From Candidatus Bathyarchaeota archaeon (GTDB lineage: Archaea; Thermoproteota; CALKCG01; B24; JAGTQN01): a stretch of 32,984 nucleotides of DNA. Positions 1-8,672 of this stretch are shown here, in pieces. The position numbers and the translations under genes are program-made. The notes below the pieces were generated by a model that was not told where the DNA came from, made no database searches, and saw nothing but the letters and a program-made list of their open reading frames with translations. Each line of letters begins with the position of its first letter. Within the stretch, counting starts at the first letter, position 1. The stretch is taken from NCBI GenBank assembly GCA_018396395.1, contig JAGTQN010000005.1, positions 6,986-39,969 of the forward strand, written 5' to 3'.

Positions 1-2
1 GG

Positions 3-98
3 AATTCCGGGCATCTTAGCGACGAGGAAGCGAGGGATATCCTCGGAGAATCTATGGCTAGGATCTTAGGTATAACGCCTAGGAAGGTGGTGAAGTGA
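3..98 (+). CDS. C-terminal end of a partial CDS, possibly a second amidohydrolase
   Basis: Open frame from the window edge: NSGHLSDEEARDILGESMARILGITPRKVVK*. The 'I(L)GxxMARILGI' tail resembles the amidohydrolase_2 C-terminus. It stops 1 nt before the next ATG. Confidence 0.5.
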   Translation, partial: NSGHLSDEEARDILGESMARILGITPRKVVK

Positions 99-99
99 G

Positions 100-909
100 A
101 TGGAGCGAAAATGGTTCATCGTGGATGCCCATCAGCACATAGAAGTAGGCTCCTATATTTACGCGTCTAGGCTTCCTAGGGCGACCTATGAGGAGCAGCT
201 CGAAGCCGAGGTTCAGCGTTTCAAGAAATGGTTCGAGAAGTATTCAGTCGCCTATGGAGCAGTTTCTAACATATCCCCTATGGTAGACAGGGTTTGGCGC
301 ATGCGCCATGGAGGTAACGAAGCCACCCTAGAGCTCATCAAGCGCGTAGGGGAGAAGGTGATTGGGCAGTATGTTCCGAACGTCTTCGAAGCCCCCGATT
401 TGGTCAAGGAGAAAACGGAAGAAGCCATAAGAGCCCTGGGGTTCAAGGGAATAAAGCTCCATCCTTGGGTTTCGGCATTCCCCTTAAGCCATCCAATGGT
501 CTATCCAGTCTTTGATGTAGCCGCCAAGTACAGGATTCCCGTCCTTTCCCATTCCTCCAGATCCGAGTTCTGCACACCAGCCCTATTCGGGGAAATAGCC
601 CAGCGCTATCCTGAGGTGCCCATCATTATGGGGCATATGGGCAAGCAGCACCTGCACTTCGATGTGCTTCCGACCATGAGACTTGGTGAAAACATATACC
701 TTGAAACCTCAGGAAGCAAGATCCAGATTCTCCTGGAAAGGGCCATAAAGGAGTTTGGAGCCGATAGGGTCCTCTTCGGAACAGATGGGCCCCATGATCT
801 GTTGCCTGCTTACGTGGTCCGCATAGAGGATCTAGGCATAAGCGATTCGGAGAAGGAATTAATCCTTGGAAAAAATGCGGCCAAGCTATTCAAGATTCCC
901 ATGCCCTAG
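100..909 (+). CDS. Amidohydrolase family protein (TIM-barrel metal-dependent hydrolase)
   Basis: 269 aa; VDAHQHI N-terminal HxH, GFKGIKLHPW, MGHMGKQH, FGTDGPH and the terminal 'ILGKNAAKLFKI' motif typical of amidohydrolase_2. Confidence 0.85.
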   Translation: MERKWFIVDAHQHIEVGSYIYASRLPRATYEEQLEAEVQRFKKWFEKYSVAYGAVSNISPMVDRVWRMRHGGNEATLELIKRVGEKVIGQYVPNVFEAPDLVKEKTEEAIRALGFKGIKLHPWVSAFPLSHPMVYPVFDVAAKYRIPVLSHSSRSEFCTPALFGEIAQRYPEVPIIMGHMGKQHLHFDVLPTMRLGENIYLETSGSKIQILLERAIKEFGADRVLFGTDGPHDLLPAYVVRIEDLGISDSEKELILGKNAAKLFKIPMP

Positions 910-1202
910 GCAGGAAGGGATAGGTAGGAAAAATTTGAATCCTAGCGTAGCTTTCGAAAAAACAAATTAATCCTTAATTTTCTTTTTTTGAATCCTCCTT
1001 CTTTTTTTATTTTCATTACCCTAATTCCCATCAAACTCCCTTCATCAATTGGCTTATGTTGAAGGCTAATATCGGGAGGATTATTTTGATGGCTAATCCC
1101 TTTGATCAGCCATCCTTTCTTTTTTTCTTTTTTATCCGAATTCCAAGTTCTTCCTCCTTTATAGGCTAATCTCACCAACTATTCTTGTAAAGGGGATTCC
1201 TT

Positions 1203-2636
1203 ATGGAAGCTAAGCCTCGCTTTAGAGTCGAAAGGGATAGCATGGGCGAGGTTAAGGTACCCTTTGAGGCCTACTACGGAGCACAGACGCAGAGGGCTCT
1301 AGAGAACTTCCAAGTCTCTGGGATACGCTTTCCTAAAGGTTTCATAAGGGCTCTGGCCATTGTCAAGCTGGCGGCCTGCAAAGCGAATTGGAAGCTAGGT
1401 CTTCTAGATGAAAGGAAGGCAAACGCCATAGCTCAAGCTGCTTGGGAGGTTGTTGAGGGACGCTTCGATGATATGTTTCCCTTGGACGTCTTCCAAACAG
1501 GATCGGGGACCTCTACGAACATGAACATGAACGAGGTAATAGCTAACCGTGCGGCCGAAATCCTCGGTGGACGAAAGGGCGATTCAAGCCTCGTCCATCC
1601 AAACGATGATGTAAACATGTCCCAATCGACCAATGATGTTTTTCCAACAGCCATTCACTTAGCTTCTCTGAAAGCCCTTAGAGAAAATCTTCTTCCAAAT
1701 CTCGAGGCTCTTGCCTTAACCCTGAGACGGAAGGCGACAGAATTCGAGGACATCGTGAAGCCTGGAAGAACGCATCTTCAGGATGCCGTTCCCGTTACTC
1801 TAGGCCAGGAATTCGGTGCCTATGCAACGATGATAGACGAAGGAATTCGAAGGATTCGAAGGGTCGAGAATTCCTTGGCTGAGCTACCCATAGGTGCCAC
1901 GGCTGTCGGAACGGGCTTAAACGCTGATCCTAGGTTTGCGCAGTTCGCCATTGAAGAGATCAATCGTATAACGGGGCTTAATTTCAGGATGGCGAAGGAT
2001 AGGTTTGAGGCCCTTATGGCTAGAAATGCCTGCGTCGAGCTTAGCGGTGCTCTTCGGGGTATCGCCATAAGCTTCATGAAAATCGCCAACGATCTACGTC
2101 TTATGGCATCCGGTCCTAGGACTGGCTTGGCCGAGATCGAACTCCCAGCCCTTCAGCCAGGATCAAGCATCATGCCGGGAAAGGTGAATCCTGTCGTTCC
2201 AGAGGTTGTTTGCATGGTGGCAGCCCAGATTCTGGGAAAGGACCTCACCATAGCCATAGCTGGTCAGAGCGGGCTTCTCGAGCTGAATGTCATGATGCCC
2301 ATCATAGCCTTGAATCTTCTCGAATCCATAGAGCTTTTGGCTAACGCCGCAAGGCTACTGGGCGGCAAATGCATTGCGGGGATAAAGGCTAACCGGAAGC
2401 GATGCCTAGAAATGGCAGAGAGGAGCCTAGCCCTTGTAACGGCCCTCACGCCAATCATAGGCTATGAGAAGGCGGCTATGATAGTCCATAAGGCCATTGA
2501 GGAAGAGAAATCCCTCCGAGAGGTCGTCATCGAAGAGGGCTTGCTCACGGAAGAGGAAGCTCAAGAGATCCTCGATCCGAGGAGGCTTGTAAGGGGAGGG
2601 AGGCTTCATAAAGGAAGAAAGGGAACCCAGGCGTAG
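1203..2636 (+). CDS. fumC: Class II fumarate hydratase (fumarase C)
   Basis: 477 aa; GSGTSTNMNMNEVIANRA, HPNDDVNMSQSTNDVFPTA, GRTHLQDAVPVTLGQEF, and signature GSSIMPGKVNPVVPE. Confidence 0.92.
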   Translation: MEAKPRFRVERDSMGEVKVPFEAYYGAQTQRALENFQVSGIRFPKGFIRALAIVKLAACKANWKLGLLDERKANAIAQAAWEVVEGRFDDMFPLDVFQTGSGTSTNMNMNEVIANRAAEILGGRKGDSSLVHPNDDVNMSQSTNDVFPTAIHLASLKALRENLLPNLEALALTLRRKATEFEDIVKPGRTHLQDAVPVTLGQEFGAYATMIDEGIRRIRRVENSLAELPIGATAVGTGLNADPRFAQFAIEEINRITGLNFRMAKDRFEALMARNACVELSGALRGIAISFMKIANDLRLMASGPRTGLAEIELPALQPGSSIMPGKVNPVVPEVVCMVAAQILGKDLTIAIAGQSGLLELNVMMPIIALNLLESIELLANAARLLGGKCIAGIKANRKRCLEMAERSLALVTALTPIIGYEKAAMIVHKAIEEEKSLREVVIEEGLLTEEEAQEILDPRRLVRGGRLHKGRKGTQA

Positions 2637-2680
2637 CAAAGGGCAGGCCGTGAAAAAGAAAGGAAGCGCAGCGAATGGAC

Positions 2681-4039
2681 TTAATCGATTCGTAAGGCGG
2701 TCTTCAGTTCCCCTTGGACGAGGGTTTGAACCTCAGACAGTCCTTCGAGATCCTTGGCTTCGAAGCGCATCACCAAGGCTGGCTCTGTGTTGGATGCCCT
2801 TACGATTCCCCATCCTTGGGGAAGCTCCACTCTGACACCATCGAGGTCTATGATCTCAAGTCCACGATTCCTCAGGCGTTCCTTTAAGGCTTCCACGACC
2901 CTGAACTTCCTCTCGTCTGGACATGGGACCCTCAACTCAGGGGTTGCCTCATATCTAGGAATCGTTTCTACGATTTCTGAAAGCTTCGCGGATTCCTTAG
3001 AGAGAATTTCAACCATTTTGAGGGCTGCTAGGATTCCATCATCATAACCATAGTATCCATCCGCGAAGTAGAAATGGCCGCTGAGCTCTCCGGCCAATGG
3101 AGCCCCCTCCCTGATGAGGAGTTCCTGAACATAAGAATGCCCTGTCCTCGACATTTTAGGAATTCCCCCATGGGCCTCGACGTCCTCCACTAATGCCCTG
3201 GAACAAAGGACGTTAAAGACGATTTTCGAACCTGGCCTTCTTCGAAGCACTTCCCTTGCGAAGATGGCCAAAGCCTGATCGCCCCTTATCGATCGTCCCA
3301 TCTCATCGACAAAGCCCACCCTATCGCCATCGCCGTCGAAGGCTATTCCGACATCGGCCTCCCTCTCCCGAACCTTTTGCTTTAGCTCCCTGAGCGTTTC
3401 CTCCCTCAGGGGGTCTGGGAGATGATTTGGGAATCTTCCATCAGGTTCAGCATAAAGGGAGTCAACCTGGCATCCTAGTTCTTCGAAAAGATGCTTCGTG
3501 AAACCACAAACACCATTCCCAGCATCTAAAACGATCTTCATCCCTCTTTCCATATCGATCATCCTTAGAAGGCGTTCTGCATAGTCGGGAAAGGCATCGA
3601 ATTTCTCTATCCTACCTAAGGCATCCCCTTTAGCTAACTTATAGCTTCCTTGACGAATCATTGCCTCGATTTTCCCGATGCAGGTCTCGTAGGAATAGGC
3701 GATGCCTGCTCTACAGAGTTTCATGCCATTCTGATCTGGAGGGTTATGGGAAGCCGTAATCATGACTCCGGCTTTTGGACCGTAGTTTATGGAGGCAAAA
3801 TAAAGAACCGGAGTCGCTGTCATACCAAGATCTATGCAATGGCAACCCGTGGCCAACAATCCCGATACAAAGGCTTCCTTCAGGATGGGGCTACTAAGTC
3901 TTGCATCCTTAGCGATGACGACGCTATCTCCTCCTCCCAAGAAAGAGCCGAAGGCCATTCCTATCCGCAGGGCAATTCTAGGTGTGATATCGGATCCGTA
4001 TGTCCCCCTAATGTCATAGGCTCTGAAGATTCCAGGCAA
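2681..4039 (-). CDS. Phosphomannomutase/phosphoglucomutase
   Basis: 452 aa; FRAYDIRGTYG, TASHNPPDQNGMK phosphoserine loop, FDGDGDRVGFVDE metal loop, GELSGHFYF, RASNTEPALVMRFE. Confidence 0.93.
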   Translation of the reverse strand: MPGIFRAYDIRGTYGSDITPRIALRIGMAFGSFLGGGDSVVIAKDARLSSPILKEAFVSGLLATGCHCIDLGMTATPVLYFASINYGPKAGVMITASHNPPDQNGMKLCRAGIAYSYETCIGKIEAMIRQGSYKLAKGDALGRIEKFDAFPDYAERLLRMIDMERGMKIVLDAGNGVCGFTKHLFEELGCQVDSLYAEPDGRFPNHLPDPLREETLRELKQKVREREADVGIAFDGDGDRVGFVDEMGRSIRGDQALAIFAREVLRRRPGSKIVFNVLCSRALVEDVEAHGGIPKMSRTGHSYVQELLIREGAPLAGELSGHFYFADGYYGYDDGILAALKMVEILSKESAKLSEIVETIPRYEATPELRVPCPDERKFRVVEALKERLRNRGLEIIDLDGVRVELPQGWGIVRASNTEPALVMRFEAKDLEGLSEVQTLVQGELKTALRID

Positions 4040-4148
4040 AGGATTCGAACCTAAAAAGCAATTGTCTTATGTCTTCAAAAAGTTTCCTATCCAGGTCTAA
4101 GGAATGCTGTTAGGTCGATGGGAAGGGGATCGCTGAGATGTACGAATA

Positions 4149-4200
4149 GGATAAAAGAACTCGATGCTTATGTTGGATAAAAGAACTCGATGCTTATGTT
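4149..4200. repeat. Perfect 26-bp tandem duplication (GGATAAAAGAACTCGATGCTTATGTT x2)
   Basis: Copies at 4149-4174 and 4175-4200 are identical by direct reading. Confidence 0.95.
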
Positions 4201-4222
4201 CGTCGTTTCATGGATAATCTGG

Positions 4223-5287
4223 TTAGAGAGATTTCGGGAACATCTGGATGACTTCCTTTAGTCGCATCGCCCTTTCCAAGATCTCTTCGGTATCAACCTT
4301 TAAGAGATCGAAAAGCCTCCTAAAGCCTATCAAGATCTCCAGACGCAAATTCATAGGAAGATAATGGGCCGATTCCTCTACAAGATCGAGGCATCTCGCC
4401 CCAAGGGGCATGCAGCAGAAGACAGCTGCGGCATGTTTACCTATGACCGATAATTCCATGGCTCCAGCCTTTACATAATCAAGGGTCCTTCTATCGAGCC
4501 AGTTAATTCCCTTATGATAAAGGGGCTTGCAGAACCTGAATAGGGTATAGGATGTCTTCTTGTGGAGCTCTTCAAGGATTGACGGAGCTCCTAAAGCCCA
4601 AGTTTCGGAGACATTTTCCAGTCCGAGGATCTGAAGAACCTTCCTATAGAGGTGAGGCTCATCTAAAACCTCGCATGCTTCCTCAAGTCTGAGGAGGAAC
4701 CTCCTCTGACTTGGCGGGACCTCCGCCTTCATAAGGATTGCCGGGCCAATTCCATATAGAATAGCATAGAGAAGGGATGCAACTCCCCTTTCCTCAGAGA
4801 TCCCGTGTCCAAGGTATTCAAGAACCTCCCTTCCCCTTTCCTCGGCAAAGCCTAGACAGCGCTTAATCCTTTCCTTGAAAAGGTGCTTATCCTTGAAGAA
4901 GGCCTCAAGCCTTTGCTTAAACCTTAATAAAATATCCTCTGGATCGTAGAGACGTATGGATTCCAAAATCTGAAAGGGAAGGATGGGATCCTCCAGCCAT
5001 ATACGCCTAATGTCCATAAGCCTCATTCTTGGGATAAGCCTACATGAGACTTGGACTCCCTTAATAAAAAGTGGAGGCTTAAGCACTTCGGAGTGCTCCC
5101 GTTGACTTATTATGGCTCCGAGGTCTATGTCGCTCGTAGGCGTGGCATCTCCTCTGGCGACAGATCCGGCGAGATATAGGGCTATTACGTCTCCTCTAAG
5201 CTCTAGAATGCGCTGGGCAGCCTCCTTCGCTATGCACATCAGATCCCTTGACTTACCATCAACAAAGGATGGATAGCTAAGGACCAT
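4223..5287 (-). CDS. Nucleotidyltransferase-domain protein with C-terminal helical domain
   Basis: 354 aa; LYLAGSVARGDATPTSDIDLGAII matches the Pol-beta/MNT nucleotidyltransferase GSxxxGxxxxxSDxDL motif. Confidence 0.75.
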   Translation of the reverse strand: MVLSYPSFVDGKSRDLMCIAKEAAQRILELRGDVIALYLAGSVARGDATPTSDIDLGAIISQREHSEVLKPPLFIKGVQVSCRLIPRMRLMDIRRIWLEDPILPFQILESIRLYDPEDILLRFKQRLEAFFKDKHLFKERIKRCLGFAEERGREVLEYLGHGISEERGVASLLYAILYGIGPAILMKAEVPPSQRRFLLRLEEACEVLDEPHLYRKVLQILGLENVSETWALGAPSILEELHKKTSYTLFRFCKPLYHKGINWLDRRTLDYVKAGAMELSVIGKHAAAVFCCMPLGARCLDLVEESAHYLPMNLRLEILIGFRRLFDLLKVDTEEILERAMRLKEVIQMFPKSL

Positions 5288-5334
5288 CTGCTCCAGGAAA
5301 AGATGGAGATGTGCCTCCCTTAAGATTTTTGCCT

Positions 5335-5473
5335 TGCTTTGTGGCTTAATTCCGCTTTTCCATACGATATTTTTCTATTCCATCCTAATGCTTGAAACTA
5401 GTCTTCGAAGCTTTAACCCTGAAGGGCTTTAGTGGCACCAAAAGTCCGAAGTTCGTGATTAAGCCACAAAGCA
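5335..5473. repeat. 16-bp perfect inverted repeat separated by 107 bp in an intergenic region
   Basis: TGCTTTGTGGCTTAAT (5335-5350) and ATTAAGCCACAAAGCA (5458-5473). Confidence 0.85.
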
Positions 5474-5670
5474 TGCAAATTCATAACTTAAGACTCATTT
5501 CAATAGTTGGTAAAATTCAAAACCGAATCGATCGAACAAGTAGCCTATAATTTTGCCACCGTAACCTATCCAATGAAGGATGGTTAATCCTCCCTTTCCA
5601 TCGATTCCATTGCATTCTGGAAAACTAAGACTTTAAGGGTTATATGAATGAAGCTTAGCCATAAGACCAG

Positions 5671-6462
5671 GTGTCAGTTTTGTTAAGGGGCCTCCTCAGA
5701 GCACTTGGAGTCTACAAGCTCTACGAATGGTGGCTTGAAAGCCAAGTGAAGAACATGGAGCCTCCGAAGCACATTGCCCTCATATTGGATGGCAACCGTC
5801 GCTGGGCAAGCCGTCATAACCTTGTCTTTTGGGAGGGACATAGGGCCGGGATGAAAAAGGCGGAGGAAGTCCTGCGCTGGTCCCTAGACCTTGGTATTAA
5901 AATCATGACTTTCTATGTCTTCTCTACCGAAAACTTCCAAAGATCCAAGGAGGAGGTGGAGAAGCTTATGGAGCTTTGTCGGGAGAAGTTCAGGGAAATC
6001 CTCCAGAACGAGGATATCCACAGATACCGTGTTCGCATAAAGGTTTTAGGAGACCTTGGTCTTCTTCCAGAGGAACTTAGAAAACTTATTTTAAAAGTCG
6101 AAGCCTCCACAGCCGGATACGACTCCTATTGGCTCAATATCGCTTTAGCCTATGGAGGAAGGAGGGAAATCGTTAACGCCGCCAGGATGATAGGGGAAGA
6201 GATCCTTAAGGGAAAGCTTGCGCCGGAGGAGATCGATGAGGAGCTCTTCATGAAATACTTATATACATCCCACTTGCCCAACCCTGAGCCAGATCTCATT
6301 ATTCGAACTAGCGGAGAGGAGAGGCTAAGTGGCTTCCTTCTCTGGCAGAGCGCTTACAGCGAGCTTTGCTTCCTAGATGTTTATTGGCCAGAGTTTCGGA
6401 GGATAGATCTCCTTCGGGCCATCAGAACCTTCCAGAAAAGGAAGCGAAGATTTGGAAAGTAA
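5671..6462 (+). CDS. uppS: Polyprenyl diphosphate synthase (cis-prenyltransferase, UppS family), GTG start
   Basis: 263 aa; HIALILDGNRRWA, EGHRAGMKKAEEVLRW, FYVFSTENFQRS, NIALAYGGRREIV, PDLIIRTSGEERLSGFLLWQSAYSELCFLDVYWPEF. Confidence 0.93.
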   Translation: MSVLLRGLLRALGVYKLYEWWLESQVKNMEPPKHIALILDGNRRWASRHNLVFWEGHRAGMKKAEEVLRWSLDLGIKIMTFYVFSTENFQRSKEEVEKLMELCREKFREILQNEDIHRYRVRIKVLGDLGLLPEELRKLILKVEASTAGYDSYWLNIALAYGGRREIVNAARMIGEEILKGKLAPEEIDEELFMKYLYTSHLPNPEPDLIIRTSGEERLSGFLLWQSAYSELCFLDVYWPEFRRIDLLRAIRTFQKRKRRFGK

Positions 6463-6481
6463 GCTTTGCAAGGGCAAACTT

Positions 6482-6512
6482 AGCCTTTTGATTCGGCTTC
6501 TAAGGCTTTTTT
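6482..6512 (+). terminator. Possible 3' hairpin plus T-run after uppS
   Basis: AGCCTT (6482-6487) and AAGGCT (6502-6507) followed by a TTTTTT run; weak stem, large loop. Confidence 0.35.
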
Positions 6513-6610
6513 ACGCATAAGGGAGCCTTGAATCTGGCTTCATGAAGTTTATATGGCATCGATTCGATATGGTCCCAGATTCGGATTTATAGCTACAGGA
6601 GGGATTTTCC

Positions 6611-8092
6611 ATGGGAGAAGAAGGTGCGCCAAGAGGTCATTCGAGGAATGTTCCCCTTAAACAAATCGACCGCCTCATATGGGAGATACCCCAATCCTAT
6701 AAAGCCGGTATGAGGGTTCCTGGAAGGATCTATTCGAACGAGGCGCTTCTTGAGAAAATGAGGCTGGACCTAACCCTAGAACAATGTGCTAATGTAGCGC
6801 ACCTTCCGGGCATATATAAATGGAGCATAACCCTTCCGGATGGTCATGAAGGCTACGGTTTTCCCATTGGTGGTGTAGCCGCCATGGACTACGATGAGGG
6901 AGTCCTTAGCCCTGGGGGAGTCGGTTATGACATCAACTGCGGCGTCAGACTACTGAGGACTTCTTTAGACGATAAGGATGTCATTCCTTTCATGACGAAG
7001 CTCTTGGATCTTCTTTTTGAGTATATTCCATCAGGTCTCGGAAGCAAGGGTAGGATACGGGTAACGACCTCTGAACTCGATAGGGTAGCAGAAGAGGGAG
7101 TGGGCTGGGCAATAAAAAATGGATATGGCTGGGATGAGGATGCCGAGCTTTGCGAAGAGAACGGTTGCATGGAGAATGCCGATGCATCAAAGGTTTCTGG
7201 AACTGCCAAAAGCCGAGGGCTTTCCCAGATTGGAAGCCTTGGGAGCGGAAACCACTTCCTCGAGATCGAAAGGGTCGATAGAATCGTCGATGCGGAGGCT
7301 GCTAAGCGCCTTGGCATAACGAGGGTTGGTCAAGTCTTAGTCCTAATCCATACGGGAAGCAGAGGCTTTGGGCATCAGATCTGCAGCGATTACCTAAGGG
7401 TTATGGAACGTGCCATCCATAAGTATGGGATAAAGCTTCCGGATAGGGAGCTCGCCTGCGCACCTGCCAAAAGTCCTGAGGCTGAAGAATACTTCAAGGC
7501 TATGGCTGCAGCCTGCAACTACGCCTGGGCTAATCGCCAGCTCATAACCCACTGGACAAGGCAGGTCTTCGAGAAGGTCTTCGGACAATCGGCTGAGGAT
7601 CTGGATATGCATCTTATCTACGATGTGGCACATAATATAGCCAAGGTCGAGGAACACAAGGTGGATGGGCAGAGGCGAAGGGTCTTTGTCCATAGGAAGG
7701 GGGCTACAAGGGCTTATCCGCCAGGGCATTCTGATTTGCCTAAGGATTACCGGGACCTCGGTCAGCCCGTCCTAATCCCTGGGAGCATGGGTACGAGCTC
7801 TTGGATCCTCATAGGAAACCCGAAGGCCATGGAGCTAAGCTTTGGCTCTACAGCCCATGGAGCTGGCCGTTTCTTGAGCCGGGCTGCTGCCAAGAAGAGG
7901 TTCTGGGGCGGCGATGTGAAGAAGGCCCTCGAGCAGGGAGGAATCCTAGTCAAGGCAGCTAGTATGGTAGTCATAAGCGAGGAGGCCCCTGGCGCCTATA
8001 AGGACGTGGATCAGGTCGCCCAAACAAGCCATGAGGTTGGAATAGCCACCCAAGTCTGCAGGCTTGTTCCCATGGGTGTTACAAAAGGATAG
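6611..8092 (+). CDS. rtcB: tRNA-splicing ligase RtcB (no intein)
   Basis: 493 aa; LPDGHEGYGFPIGGVAAMD, GGVGYDINCGVR, GSLGSGNHFLEIE, HTGSRGFGHQI, VHRKGATRAYPPGH, PGSMGTSSWIL, STAHGAGR; SD-like aggagg upstream. Confidence 0.97.
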   Translation: MGEEGAPRGHSRNVPLKQIDRLIWEIPQSYKAGMRVPGRIYSNEALLEKMRLDLTLEQCANVAHLPGIYKWSITLPDGHEGYGFPIGGVAAMDYDEGVLSPGGVGYDINCGVRLLRTSLDDKDVIPFMTKLLDLLFEYIPSGLGSKGRIRVTTSELDRVAEEGVGWAIKNGYGWDEDAELCEENGCMENADASKVSGTAKSRGLSQIGSLGSGNHFLEIERVDRIVDAEAAKRLGITRVGQVLVLIHTGSRGFGHQICSDYLRVMERAIHKYGIKLPDRELACAPAKSPEAEEYFKAMAAACNYAWANRQLITHWTRQVFEKVFGQSAEDLDMHLIYDVAHNIAKVEEHKVDGQRRRVFVHRKGATRAYPPGHSDLPKDYRDLGQPVLIPGSMGTSSWILIGNPKAMELSFGSTAHGAGRFLSRAAAKKRFWGGDVKKALEQGGILVKAASMVVISEEAPGAYKDVDQVAQTSHEVGIATQVCRLVPMGVTKG

Positions 8093-8094
8093 GC

Positions 8095-8672
8095 TTAATG
8101 TGCTACCAAGGAATATCCAGATGAACGTGTTTTTGGCGGTAAAAAGCGAAAGAGAAGCCGAAACTTGAATTACTCCAATAAAAGGTTCGTACAGAGGCGA
8201 TCTGTGTAACCCCGTTAAGGATCAGTTAAGTCCGCTTGAATATACGATCAATATTTGGCAGATCATTTTACGGATAGGTTAAGGACTGTCCGGAAAAGGC
8301 TGAAAAATAGGGAGAATCGTACCAATTCGACAGGTCAATCCATCGTATAGATGGCAGGAATAATCGGACTTAACTTAATCGTAGAGGTTGAAAGCCAAAG
8401 ATCGTTTTTACGCCATGTAGCCCGGTGCTGTAACCTTAAGCCTTTCACATCACCTCCTCCACAAGGCTTAGCATGGAAAGGGACTTCGGTCCCAAGAATC
8501 GCATAAAGCCTTCCTTAAAGCCATATGCTTGGAGAAAGAGAGCCTAACCCACGTATCCCCGACATAGGTAGGACTAGGTTCCCCATGCCTTTGTCCTCGA
8601 TGGGTATTTAACCTGCCTCAATCAATAAATGTCTTGTGAAAGGACTGGAAACTTGTCCAACCGCCCTATTTT
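8095..8672. other. Long protein-free gap between convergent genes with multiple hairpins; candidate structured RNA locus
   Basis: No ORF over ~60 codons is listed within the gap. Hairpins: GGGAC-TTCG-GTCCC (8480-8493), TAAGCCTT/AAGGCTTA (8437-8444/8463-8470), AGTTAAGTCCG/CGGACTTAACT (8224-8234/8365-8375). Confidence 0.4.

Noticed and set aside
942-1178. 78-aa Lys-rich - strand ORF
   Set aside because: Arises from polypyrimidine runs in the fumC upstream region; no support.
4021-4060. tRNA T-arm-like 'GGATTCGAACC' at the PMM start
   Set aside because: No complete cloverleaf around it; overlaps the start of the PMM coding sequence.
8418-8440. SRP RNA-like string GCCCGGTGCTGTAACC
   Set aside because: Resembles Alu-domain UGUAAC, but no helix 8 S-domain motif and insufficient room before the AMPpase coding end.
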